Shown here in pieces: positions 1-6,129 of a stretch of 7,349 nucleotides of DNA. The notes under the pieces are model-generated. The model did no database searches. It had not been told where the DNA came from and saw nothing but the letters and a program-made list of their open reading frames with translations. Source of the stretch: TMP-86 sp031394735 (lineage in GTDB: Bacteria; Pseudomonadota; Gammaproteobacteria; Steroidobacterales; Steroidobacteraceae); assembly GCA_031394735.1 (NCBI GenBank), contig JANMXI010000055.1, forward strand, positions 1 through 7,349, written 5' to 3'. Every line of letters starts with the position of its first letter. Position 1 is the first letter of the stretch. Position numbers and translations under genes: made by a program.

Positions 1-134
1 TGATCCGCTTCGCGTCAAGAGGCCTCTTGCAGCCAATCCCGGTTTCTACAAAACCAATGCGCGAAATCAACCAGATCATCGACGACCTGGAGCTACGCCG
101 GTTTGTTGGTCGAGTGGTCGTGACACCGGACTGA
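1..134 (+). CDS. C-terminal end of a zinc-type alcohol dehydrogenase (partial)
   Basis: The third forward frame is open from the window edge to a TGA at 132-134 and gives 43 residues. These include IRFASRGLLQPIPV, then REINQIIDDLELRRFVGRVV, then VTPD at the stop. Members of the medium-chain zinc alcohol dehydrogenase family commonly end this way: a short strand with an 'L.PIPV' pattern, an 'EIN.ii.dL' helix, and a final 'GR.V...P' strand that closes the catalytic domain. The family oxidises alcohols or reduces carbonyls with NAD(P). The catalytic and zinc-binding residues would lie upstream of the window, so substrate cannot be judged. MaoC and CaiB remnants directly downstream suggest this was once part of a CoA-thioester or acid catabolism cluster. 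Only the tail is visible, so the family call is moderate. Confidence 0.55.
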   Translation, partial: IRFASRGLLQPIPVSTKPMREINQIIDDLELRRFVGRVVVTPD

Positions 135-203
135 TGGGATTTAGCCGCTATCGCAGTCGGGCCAGCCACGCGCCATCCGTCCGCTGCTCTTTGATCGCAC
201 ACC

Positions 204-350
204 ATGCTTGACGCAAACCGCTTACTGAATTGGACGATCCCCGAGATACGTCAGACCTACACCGCGAAAGACACGATCCTGTACGCGTTAGGGATCGGCT
301 TTGGCGGACGAGCCGATGATCGCGATGAATTGAAGTGCTTACGCGAGGTT
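204..350 (+). pseudogene. N-terminal remnant of a MaoC-type enoyl-CoA hydratase
   Basis: From an ATG at 204 the first 45-50 codons resemble the N-terminus of MaoC-family 2-enoyl-CoA hydratases. The clear stretches are NRLLNWTIPEIRQTYTAKDT and ILYALGIGFGG, followed by a charged DDRDELK segment. In intact enzymes this leads into an N-terminal half hot-dog domain and then the hydratase domain, about 280 residues in all. Here the resemblance stops near position 350. The frame then runs through unrelated sequence into the CaiB remnant, reaching a stop at 576-578. The hydratase motif and most of the fold are missing, so no activity is expected. The 124-residue open frame is therefore a chance joining of two gene fragments. 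No Shine-Dalgarno sequence is evident upstream of 204. Confidence 0.6.
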
Positions 351-415
351 TTTTCGCCGCTCGCTATGGAAACCCGTAGAAATTCAACAGGCGTTGTCGT
401 TGGAAGAAAAACACC

Positions 416-556
416 ATGTCAAGACCGCTCGACGGAATTACGGTTCGTCTCGCTCGAACACGCGATCACTGCCCCACTTTGTACTCGCCAACTGGCCGAT
501 CTCGGTGCACGTGTCATCAAGGTCGAGCGGCCGGGCAGCGGGGACTTTCGTGTTGG
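416..556 (+). pseudogene. N-terminal remnant of a CaiB/BaiF-type CoA-transferase, frameshifted
   Basis: An ATG at 416, preceded by GGAAGA, opens a frame reading MSRPLDGITV, the usual start of family III (CaiB/BaiF) CoA-transferases. These enzymes move CoA between acyl groups. After the GTT codon at 443-445 the expected continuation, VSLEHAITAPLCTRQLADLG then ARVIKVERPGSGDF, is found one base further on, from 447. One extra base near 446 therefore breaks the frame. The resemblance ends near 550 at the 'PGSGDF' motif, after about 43 of the roughly 400 residues of a full enzyme. The catalytic aspartate region is absent, so this is a truncated and frameshifted fragment. It lies after the MaoC remnant in the same direction, as in acyl-CoA catabolic operons, and the material between them looks deleted. 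Confidence 0.72.
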
Positions 557-580
557 CCGGTGGGTTGCCGTCCGGTGAGG

Positions 581-610
581 CTGCTGGATGCTGGTAAACA
601 TCCAGCAGCA
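581..610. repeat. 11-bp perfect inverted repeat (hairpin) between gene fragments
   Basis: GCTGCTGGATG at 581-591 is the exact reverse complement of CATCCAGCAGC at 600-610, with an 8-base loop. It sits just after the CaiB remnant (+) and just beyond the end of the acetolactate synthase remnant (-). There is no T-run on either side, so it is not a typical intrinsic terminator. It could be a transcription-end hairpin of a lost gene or a relic of the rearrangement that joined the fragments. Confidence 0.6.
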
Positions 611-659
611 CATTGAGGGAGAGCGCGTCAATTGGCGCTGGCCATCTCCTCCTCGTACA

Positions 660-1000
660 AGCGCCCGGGTGCGGCAGTGCATCGAGCACATCCGCGCCGT
701 CGCCGACGATGGCACGTCGACCTTCACGATCTTGTTGATGCTCGACGCATCGATGTCCACATGGATCTTGCGCGCGTGCGGGCAGAAGTCGGAGACCTTG
801 CCGGTCACCCGGTCGTCGAAACGCGCGCCGATATTGAGCACCACGTCGGCATGGTGCATGGCAAGGTTTCCAGAGTGCCATGCATGCCCAGCATTCCGAG
901 GAAGCGGCGATCGGACGCAGGGAACGCGCCCAGACCCATCAGCGTCAGCGTGCTCCGCCCGGCAGCACCTGCTCGACCAAGCCTGCGCGGCTCAATTGCA
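660..1000 (-). pseudogene. Internal fragment of acetolactate synthase large subunit, two frameshifts
   Basis: Read leftward, this stretch gives LTLMGLGAFPASDRRFLGML then GMHGT (about 950-870). It then gives MHHADVVLNIGARFDDRVTG and DFCPHARKIHVDIDASSINK (about 859-735), and then IVGDGADVLDAL (about 708-675). In order these match the central domain of acetolactate synthase, the thiamine-diphosphate and FAD enzyme that starts branched-chain amino-acid synthesis. The three blocks lie in three different frames, which needs one indel near 865-870 and another near 709-712. Only about 90 of roughly 570 residues remain. The N-terminal TPP-binding and C-terminal domains are missing, so the product cannot be functional. 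It runs opposite to the fragments on its left and ends close to the cyclase start. Its outer limits are approximate. Confidence 0.8.
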
Positions 1001-1035
1001 GACGTCCGCCGTGGTGCCCTTAGACTCGAGGGTCG

Positions 1036-2124
1036 ATGATCGCCACACTTTCCGCCGTCACGCGCGAACGACTGCGGCGCTTCATGCGCATCCTGCGCAT
1101 GGCCGCGGTCATCGGTGCGGGCGTCGGTGCAGTCTTCGCCGGCGCGACTGCCGGACCGGGCGCTCGCTCGCTGCTCGTTTCCCTGCTGATCTCGATACCG
1201 ATTGGTGTCATCGCCGCCCTGCTCACGAGTTCATGGATCGCCGGCATCGAGATCTTCCTGCTGCCTCGCGCTTCGATGCGATGGCTCGACGCGCTGCCAT
1301 TCGCCGCGGTGCTTATCCTGAAGACGCTGGTCTACGGCGCGATCGCGGGGGCGGTCCTCGCCGGCCAGCCGGGAGAGCGCTTGTTGGGCGTCGTTACGGT
1401 CTATAACGCGCGCACCGGGCTGATTGCGGTTTGCCTCTCACTGGTGCCCGTTGCCGTCGTGGTGATGATGTTTCAGGCCGCGGGCCTGGTCGGCTACCGT
1501 ACGTTCATGGCTCTTCTGCTTGGAAAGTATCGCCGGCCCTACGCCGAGCGACGCTTCTTCCTCTTCGTCGACGTGGTGGGCTCGACCGGCATCGCCGAGC
1601 GGCTCGGGGCGCTGGAGGCACATCGCTTCCTCGCCGCGGTGTTTTCGGCAGTCGCCGAACCGATCGAGCTGTGCCGCGGCGAAATCCACCAATACGTCGG
1701 TGACGAGATCGTCATCACCTGGGTCGAGGCCGACGGCGTTGCCGATGCGCGGGCGTTGCGCTGCTTCGTCGCGATGCGCGCGGCGGTCGCCGCGGACCCG
1801 AACCGCTTCGTCCAACGCTTTGGCGTGCAACCGGAGCTGCGCGCGGCCCTGCATCTGGGCGAGGTCATCGCCGGCGAGGTCGGCCAGGTGCGCCGTGCGA
1901 TCGTCTTCCATGGCGACGTCATGAACACGACCGGGCGCCTCGAGCAGGCGACCCGCGAAGTCGGGTGCTTCTTCATCGCATCGGCGCAAGCGCTCGCCTC
2001 CGTTGGCTTGCCGCCCGAAATCCGTACCCACGACCTTGGCGCGCTGGCGCTGCGCGGACGAGTCGAGCCCATCCATGCGTTCTGCGTCGAACATTCGGAT
2101 AGGAGCGCTTTGAAGAGCGCATGA
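1036..2124 (+). CDS. Membrane-anchored class III adenylate/guanylate cyclase
   Basis: This 362-residue protein should make a cyclic nucleotide (cAMP or cGMP) from ATP or GTP at the inner face of the cytoplasmic membrane. Residues about 22-150 hold roughly four hydrophobic segments (about 22-40, 47-70, 88-110 and 128-150). A class III cyclase domain follows from about 172. It shows FLFVDVVGST with the first metal aspartate at D179, and IHQYVGDEIVITW with the second at D223. It also shows FHGDVMNTTGRLEQA with D294 and the transition-state residues N297 and R301. The position usually held by the base-selecting lysine, four residues before D223, appears to be Q219. Base preference is therefore uncertain, although D294 fits adenine. 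The start has a GAGGG only 3 bases upstream, and a later ATG at 1084 is possible. The gene stands alone and its upstream DNA is pseudogene debris. The cyclase call is firm; the nucleotide made is not. Confidence 0.9.
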   Translation: MIATLSAVTRERLRRFMRILRMAAVIGAGVGAVFAGATAGPGARSLLVSLLISIPIGVIAALLTSSWIAGIEIFLLPRASMRWLDALPFAAVLILKTLVYGAIAGAVLAGQPGERLLGVVTVYNARTGLIAVCLSLVPVAVVVMMFQAAGLVGYRTFMALLLGKYRRPYAERRFFLFVDVVGSTGIAERLGALEAHRFLAAVFSAVAEPIELCRGEIHQYVGDEIVITWVEADGVADARALRCFVAMRAAVAADPNRFVQRFGVQPELRAALHLGEVIAGEVGQVRRAIVFHGDVMNTTGRLEQATREVGCFFIASAQALASVGLPPEIRTHDLGALALRGRVEPIHAFCVEHSDRSALKSA

Positions 2125-2354
2125 ATGCCGTGCGACGAGAAGAAGTTATTCGCTCTGGCGTACGGCTTCAAATCCGAACAAGTCGGGCGTTAGCCCAGTC
2201 GAGAGCTGAAGTCCACTTGTCGACGTTTCGAATTTCAGGTTTCGGACGGCTAACTTTGCTCGGCGGCGTATGTCAGCAACGGGCAACCAGCAGGCCGACG
2301 CCTTCGCAGGGACCATGCTCCACCGGCAACGCCAATGGGCCGGCATCGGGACCG
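2125..2354. other. Intergenic stretch, no gene recognised
   Basis: This 230-bp gap lies between the convergent cyclase and VOC genes. I see no convincing coding sequence. The only structure is a 7-bp inverted repeat, GTTAGCC at 2189-2195 and GGCTAAC at 2248-2254, with smaller nested complementarities (GTCGA/TCGAC and CTGAA/TTCAG) inside. It has no T-run. Any forward open frame here is out of keeping with the VOC gene it would overlap. Confidence 0.4.
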
Positions 2355-2834
2355 TCAGCCGCGCCGAGCCGCTTCGATCACGGCGATGTCGATCTTTCTC
2401 ATCTCCATCATGGCTTCGAACGTACGCTTGGCCGCCGCCCGATCGGGATCGGCGATCGCGGCCATCAGCGCGCGTGGTGTGATCTGCCACGACAGTCCCC
2501 ACTTGTCCTTGCACCAGCCGCATGCGCTTTCCTGGCCGCCGTTTCCGACAATCGCGTTCCACAAGCGGTCCGTTTCGGCCTGGTTATCGGTCGCAACCTG
2601 GAACGAGAAGGCCTCGTTGTGCTTGAACGCCGGGCCCCCGTTCAGGCCGAGACAAGGGATGCCCATCACCGTGAACTCGACCGTCAAGACATCGCCCTGC
2701 TTGCCCGCTGGATAGTCGCCAGGCGCGTGGTGGACAGCTCCCACCGCGCTGTCCGGGAACGTCTGGGCGTAGAACTTCGCGGCGTCCAATGCGGTGCCTT
2801 CGTACCACAGACAAATCGTGTTCTTGCTGACCAT
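2355..2834 (-). CDS. PhnB-like VOC (glyoxalase/bleomycin-resistance fold) protein
   Basis: This is a 159-residue cytoplasmic protein of the PhnB/3-demethylubiquinone methyltransferase-like branch of the vicinal oxygen chelate superfamily. Visible family features are the N-terminal LWYEGTALDAAKFYAQTFPD helix motif, VEFTVMGIPCLGLNGGPAF (residues about 52-70), NEAFSFQVATDN (73-84), and GWCKDKWGLSWQITP (106-120). The last is the highly typical 'C.W..D..G..WQi.P' block. Members are compact dimers of paired beta-alpha-beta-beta-beta units, and most have no proven reaction, so I assign no substrate. The start at 2834 is supported by AGGAGA seven bases upstream. Length and ending fit the family. It is transcribed toward the cyclase gene and away from the unknown gene's end at 3118, with no evident operon partner. 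The family call is secure and the function open. Confidence 0.88.
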   Translation of the reverse strand: MVSKNTICLWYEGTALDAAKFYAQTFPDSAVGAVHHAPGDYPAGKQGDVLTVEFTVMGIPCLGLNGGPAFKHNEAFSFQVATDNQAETDRLWNAIVGNGGQESACGWCKDKWGLSWQITPRALMAAIADPDRAAAKRTFEAMMEMRKIDIAVIEAARRG

Positions 2835-3061
2835 CTTGGTTCTCCTGAATTGGGACAGGTACGTGCATTCCAGCCGCGCAGGCCGGACCACTTCGGCAAC
2901 TTGCGTACCACGGGGTGGCGCGCATGCGCGGTCGTCTGCCACGGTGCCGATCAAGTGGAATCGTATCCGCAAATGGGAGCGAGCTCATGGCTGACGCGCG
3001 CTTTCACGATGGCCCGACAATCGTCACCTGCCCAACGCCGTCTCCTGCCTGCGCGCCGCGC

Positions 3062-3110
3062 GCTTGGCGCGCAGCGCCAAGCCCTTGCGTGACAAGCTGA
3101 AAGTAGCTTG
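3062..3110. terminator. Tandem hairpins downstream of the 265-residue gene
   Basis: Two perfect inverted repeats lie just past the stop of the leftward gene that ends at 3118. CAAGCT (3093-3098) pairs with AGCTTG (3105-3110) around a 6-base loop. GCTTGGCGC (3062-3070) pairs with GCGCCAAGC (3074-3082) around a 3-base loop. The second stem is strong, with nine pairs mostly G-C. Neither is followed by a T-run on the minus strand, so they could mark a transcript end or a stabilising 3' structure rather than a classical intrinsic terminator. Confidence 0.4.
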
Positions 3111-3117
3111 CTGCGTA

Positions 3118-3915
3118 TCAGTCGCCTTGCTGGGGGCGAAGGTCGTTTGCGTGCTGCAGCAGCGCTTTGGCCGCTTCGATCCGAAGGGCCAGTGCAACGG
3201 TGTCGTCGTTCATGACCTGGAGCAGAAATCGCTTTGGATCGTCACCTGCGGAAGCAGACGCGGGTCGCGCGTGTGCGAGCGGTTCGTCGACGCTGACCGC
3301 AACCGCCGGGGTCGATTGCGACGGATGCGTGGCCGGCTCTAGCTTCGCGAACGCCGCCTCGAACACGGCCTGCTTTATCACTTCGATGCCGCGCAACAAA
3401 GTTGCCTGACCTTCTGCATTGGGCGGAATGTCGAGCCAGGGTGAATCGGCAAACACGGGCACCAGGTCAGGCGCCAGGAACGCGGACCAGTTCCCGGTGG
3501 GTTCCTGACGTGCCGGTACCAGCCGGGCATGGAGTTCTTGGCGCAGCGCCGATGCATCCGAAGCAGGCATCAAGCCAACACGGCTGGATTCGATATCGGC
3601 CAGATAACGCTGCCGCAAGCTCTCAAGAAATACATGCGCCTGCGCGACCGCGATCGGCTCGGCGAGCGAGAACCAAAGCTGAACACCATCGGTACCGGAG
3701 ACGGCAATCGCCGGGGCAGGAAGATCAAGCTCGGTCTGAACGCCGTGCCAGACTCTGGAGAGAACCTCCCAGCTCGGCGGACGCGTCAGCTCCATCACCA
3801 TGGCACGCACCCGGTCCGAGCGGTCTATCAGGGCCGATGACTGCGCGTCTGTTTCCGCGCGAGACTGTGACGGAGGGAGGTACAGGCGAGTCAGCTCTGA
3901 CTGCAATCGGTTCAT
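3118..3915 (-). CDS. Uncharacterised 265-residue protein
   Basis: I do not recognise a named family. The ATG at 3915 is chosen because the downstream sequence, MNRLQSELTRLYLPPSQSRA, looks like a genuine protein N-terminus. The in-frame extension back to 4062 is rich in basic, Cys and His residues and looks like translated intergenic DNA. No Shine-Dalgarno sequence is visible at either start. The first 195 residues look globular, with a beta-type block PAIAVSGTDGVQLWFSLAEP (67-86), a helix QAHVFLESLRQRYLADI (92-108), and WSAFLAPDLVPVFADSPWLD (143-162). An Ala/Pro/Ser-rich linker follows (about 195-225). The protein ends in a short helical module, PKRFLLQVMNDDTVALALRI then EAAKALLQHA (227-256). 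That module resembles a C-terminal motif seen in some phage small-terminase-like proteins. There are no membrane segments. The gene is divergent from the isomerase. It appears soluble and its role is unknown. Confidence 0.72.
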   Translation of the reverse strand: MNRLQSELTRLYLPPSQSRAETDAQSSALIDRSDRVRAMVMELTRPPSWEVLSRVWHGVQTELDLPAPAIAVSGTDGVQLWFSLAEPIAVAQAHVFLESLRQRYLADIESSRVGLMPASDASALRQELHARLVPARQEPTGNWSAFLAPDLVPVFADSPWLDIPPNAEGQATLLRGIEVIKQAVFEAAFAKLEPATHPSQSTPAVAVSVDEPLAHARPASASAGDDPKRFLLQVMNDDTVALALRIEAAKALLQHANDLRPQQGD

Positions 3916-4013
3916 GGCGGTGGGGGTTGGTTGTGACCGGGATGGTGCGACTCTACAGGGACGGTTCGACGTTTGCGCCTGCATTCGTTGTTGCCTTGTT
4001 TGAATTCCGCTTT

Positions 4014-4043
4014 TTGACACCAGCAATACACGCAGATGACAAT
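4014..4043 (+). promoter_or_regulatory. Candidate sigma-70 promoter for the sugar isomerase
   Basis: A perfect -35 hexamer TTGACA (4014-4019) is followed after 18 bases by GACAAT (4038-4043), a 4/6 match to the -10 consensus. It faces the isomerase gene, and transcription would begin near 4050, leaving about 80 bases of leader. It lies in the 217-bp gap between two divergent genes. No comparable leftward promoter is evident for the gene starting at 3915. The -10 is only fair, so the call is moderate. Confidence 0.4.
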
Positions 4044-4132
4044 GGCAATTCCGCGGCCACACTGGCCACTTGGCGACAGATGCCCTTGACTCGTGGGGTG
4101 ATTACCCGCCCTTCCCTTTGGAGCAGACCATC

Positions 4133-4930
4133 TTGGCAGCACGCGACATCAACCTGGGCTTCATGAGCATGCGCCATGCAACGCTGCCCGAACGGGCGGC
4201 GGCTGCCGCGCAAGCCGGCTTTCACGGGATCGCCCTGCGGGCCGACCGCTGGCACGAAATGCGGGCCGACGGATGGGACGTGCCCCGGGTCCGGGCGCTG
4301 CTTGACGCGCATGGCCTGGTCGTGAGCGAAATCGAACCGCTGCGTTTCCTGCGCGACGAATTGCTGGATGCGGTGGTGGAGATGGTGTACGGTTTCCAGG
4401 TGCCCCGGGTACAGGTAACGCCTCCGATCGACGGCACGGCCACCCCCATCGAAAAGGTGGCACCGTGGTTGAAAAAGGCGGCGGCGACACTTTCGGAGAC
4501 CCAGTTGGCGATCGAGTTTTTGCCTCCCACGAATGTTCCGGACGCTGCCACGGCGCAGCGGCTGATAGACATGGCCGGCGGCGCGCCGAATCTGGGACTG
4601 TGCGTGGACAGCTGGCACGTGTTCCGCGGCGGCGGTCTGGCATCATTACAAGGGCTGGATCCGGCCCGTGTGTTCATGATCCAGATCGACGACGGCAAGA
4701 TGCAGCCTACGGTGCAGGACTACATCCAGGATTGCCTTTTGTACCGGTTGCCGTGTGGAGAGGGTGAGTTCGACCTGACCGCGTTCATGCGAATGCTGCC
4801 GGCGTCGGCGCCAATCAATGTCGAGGTCATCAATGAAGCACTCGACAAGAGAGCGCCGATGGAAGTGGCCGCGCTGTTGTACCGAACCACGGTCTCGATG
4901 CTGGAGCATTGCGCGCGACACTCGTGCTGA
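4133..4930 (+). CDS. TIM-barrel sugar phosphate isomerase/epimerase
   Basis: This 265-residue protein belongs to the xylose-isomerase-like TIM-barrel superfamily (AP endonuclease 2 fold), whose members isomerise, epimerise or dehydrate sugars and sugar-derived acids with a divalent metal. Barrel-strand motifs in order are NLGFMSMRHATLPERA (7-22), LVVSEIEPLRF (62-72), QLAIEFLPP (124-132), LGLCVDSWHVFRGGG (154-168), VFMIQIDDGK (180-189), CGEGEFDL (208-215) and INVEVINEAL (228-237). Likely metal and catalytic residues are E128, D159, H162, D186 and E231. The TTG at 4133 is preferred because GGAG lies nine bases upstream and the family-like sequence begins right there. An upstream in-frame TTG at 4070 would add 21 unconvincing residues. 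The stop overlaps the ATG of a 24-codon frame (TGATG), hinting at a lost downstream operon partner. The substrate cannot be named. Confidence 0.85.
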   Translation: MAARDINLGFMSMRHATLPERAAAAAQAGFHGIALRADRWHEMRADGWDVPRVRALLDAHGLVVSEIEPLRFLRDELLDAVVEMVYGFQVPRVQVTPPIDGTATPIEKVAPWLKKAAATLSETQLAIEFLPPTNVPDAATAQRLIDMAGGAPNLGLCVDSWHVFRGGGLASLQGLDPARVFMIQIDDGKMQPTVQDYIQDCLLYRLPCGEGEFDLTAFMRMLPASAPINVEVINEALDKRAPMEVAALLYRTTVSMLEHCARHSC

Positions 4931-5004
4931 TGGACGCCCCGGTTCCGGCTACCACGGCGATCAACCAGATCCGCGCCATGCCGCGTGCCTGGCACATCAA
5001 CTGA
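4930..5004 (+). CDS. Possible 24-residue truncated partner gene
   Basis: An ATG at 4930 overlaps the isomerase stop (TGATG), a spacing typical of translational coupling, and opens 24 codons beginning MDAPVPATTAINQIRAMP and ending at TGA 5002-5004. Nothing in the peptide identifies a family. It may be the surviving N-terminus of a gene once translated with the isomerase, or a chance frame. The rest of the gap to 5058 holds no structure I can support. Confidence 0.2.
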   Translation: MDAPVPATTAINQIRAMPRAWHIN

Positions 5005-5058
5005 GATCGCCAGCCACGCAGAGTTCAAGCGCTCTGAACACATCTGTCAAAGCGCCAA

Positions 5059-5991
5059 TCAAGCTGCCAGGAACTCTTCGACGACGCGTGCCAGCACCTC
5101 AGGCTGGTCAAGGTGCAGCATGTGGCCGCAATCGTCGAGCACGACGCGCTTGAGCTGGGCTATCACTCCCAGGCGCGCTTCGAAATCACTGCGCGGATAA
5201 CGGTCGCCCCAACCGCGGCCCACCTTGGTGTCCGCGCCTTCCACCCACAACACGGGCGCGGTGATCGCGCGCCAGCACGCCAGCGCCTCTTCGCGGCGGT
5301 AGAGCACCGGATTGACGCGCTTGTGCGCAGGATCGCCCAGAACATGCCAGCGGCCATCGTCCCCGGGCTGCGCCCACTCCCGCGCGAGCCACGCGCCATG
5401 TTCCGGCCGCAGGCGCGGGTTGTTCCTGAACAGCCGCTCGGCCACTTCCTCCGCGCTGGCGTAGCTGCGCAGCGTCTGCGGAGCCTTCAGTTCGTCCAGC
5501 CACTGAAGCAGCCGCGCAGGTGCCCCCTGCGGTGACGTTTCCGGCAGGCCGAAACCTTCCAGATTGACGAGCCTGCGGATGCGCGAGGGGCGCAGCCCCG
5601 CATAACTCATTACGATGTTGCCGCCCATGCTGTGCCCCAGCAGGTCGATGGGCGCGTCCGGCCAGAGTTGGTCGACCAGCGCGTCCAGGTCTCCGAGGTA
5701 ATCGGGAAACCAGAAGCTGTCGACCGGCGCCGGGCCTGCGCTGCCGCCAAATCCCCGCCAGTCCAGCGCGATCACCTGCCGGTCGTCGGCCAGGTGGTCC
5801 ACCATGAACTGGAAAGAGGCCCCCACGTCCATCCAGCCATGTGTGAGAAGCAGCGCAGGACGCTGCGCCGATGCCGGCGAAGGCGAGCTCCAGCGGCGTA
5901 TGCGGTAACGCACGTTGCCGCGCAGCGTCAAGTGTTCGACGCGGGAGGCGCGGCGAACGCGGTAGGTGGATGAGGAGATTGGAGAAGTCAT
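5059..5991 (-). CDS. Alpha/beta-fold hydrolase
   Basis: This 310-residue serine hydrolase of the alpha/beta superfamily (MhpC-like style) acts on ester, lactone, C-C or similar bonds. The N-terminal cap strand VEHLTLRGNVRYRIRRW (18-34) leads into ALLLTHGWMD (46-55), where H51-G52 form the oxyanion-hole motif. VIALDWRGFGGSAGP follows (73-87). The nucleophile elbow is LLGHSMGGNIV with S121. The likely acid is D254 in WVEGADTK, and the likely base is H290 in DCGHMLHLDQPE. All triad elements are present and the length is normal, so it should be active. It has no signal peptide and is presumably cytoplasmic. The ATG at 5991 is chosen over the one at 6090 because the extra 33 residues look non-coding and would overlap the candidate promoter. 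No Shine-Dalgarno sequence is visible. It converges on the isomerase and diverges from the MNT gene. The substrate is unknown. Confidence 0.9.
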   Translation of the reverse strand: MTSPISSSTYRVRRASRVEHLTLRGNVRYRIRRWSSPSPASAQRPALLLTHGWMDVGASFQFMVDHLADDRQVIALDWRGFGGSAGPAPVDSFWFPDYLGDLDALVDQLWPDAPIDLLGHSMGGNIVMSYAGLRPSRIRRLVNLEGFGLPETSPQGAPARLLQWLDELKAPQTLRSYASAEEVAERLFRNNPRLRPEHGAWLAREWAQPGDDGRWHVLGDPAHKRVNPVLYRREEALACWRAITAPVLWVEGADTKVGRGWGDRYPRSDFEARLGVIAQLKRVVLDDCGHMLHLDQPEVLARVVEEFLAA

Positions 5992-6061
5992 ACTTGGTAG
6001 CGCGGCTGCGTGACGGACCGATGTTGTTCCGAGATGCCGCGAGGTGATTGTCGGTCCCTTA

Positions 6062-6090
6062 AGCGTATTCGACCGCCATGAGAAAATCAA
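6062..6090 (-). promoter_or_regulatory. Candidate leftward promoter for the alpha/beta hydrolase
   Basis: On the minus strand, TTGATT (plus coordinates 6085-6090) is followed after exactly 17 bases by TACGCT (6062-6067). The matches to consensus are 4/6 and 3/6. Transcription would start near 6055, giving a leader of about 65 bases before the ATG at 5991. The -35 lies inside the left arm of the 13-bp inverted repeat, mirroring the rightward promoter. The -10 is weak. Confidence 0.35.
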
Positions 6091-6129
6091 GTCACCGAAT
6101 AGAAACTTGATTTTCTCTAAGGAAAATCA
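6080..6129. promoter_or_regulatory. Three-half-site operator between the divergent hydrolase and MNT genes
   Basis: GAGAAAATCAAGT (6080-6092) and ACTTGATTTTCTC (6105-6117) form a perfect 13-bp inverted repeat with a 12-base spacer. The second arm also pairs with GAAAATCA at 6122-6129, since TGATTTTC lies at 6108-6115 with a 6-base centre, so the middle half-site is shared. The two symmetry centres, 6098.5 and 6118.5, are 20 bp apart, about two helical turns. This is an AT-rich, ordered array in GC-rich DNA directly upstream of a winged-HTH protein, so autoregulatory binding is the natural inference. Confidence 0.65.

Noticed and set aside
204..578. A 124-residue open frame taken as one intact protein
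   Set aside because: Its first third matches a MaoC hydratase N-terminus and its last third a CaiB N-terminus entered through a +1 frameshift. It is a chance joining of two fragments.
588..1406. A long forward open frame (272 codons)
   Set aside because: It runs antisense to the acetolactate synthase remnant and then through the start of the cyclase in another frame. Its Arg/His-rich translation has no recognisable domains.
2189..2254. Integron attC-like site (GTTAGCC ... GGCTAAC)
   Set aside because: In attC sites the outer boxes run AAC on the left and GTT on the right. Here the order is reversed, and no matching partner boxes are found on either side.
2121..3092. A 323-codon forward frame across the VOC gene
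   Set aside because: It is antisense to a well-supported PhnB-like gene that has a good ribosome site. Its translation is arginine-rich and resembles no family I know.
3916..4062. N-terminal extension of the 265-residue protein to an ATG at 4062
   Set aside because: The added 49 residues look like translated intergenic DNA and would run across the TTGACA promoter of the divergent gene.
3402..4166. A 254-codon forward frame
   Set aside because: It is antisense to the 265-residue gene and crosses the intergenic promoter region. Its composition is that of a shadow frame in GC-rich DNA.
5992..6090. Upstream ATG at 6090 as the start of the alpha/beta hydrolase
   Set aside because: The 33 extra residues do not resemble an alpha/beta hydrolase N-terminus, and this start would lie inside the operator and upstream of the candidate leftward transcription start.
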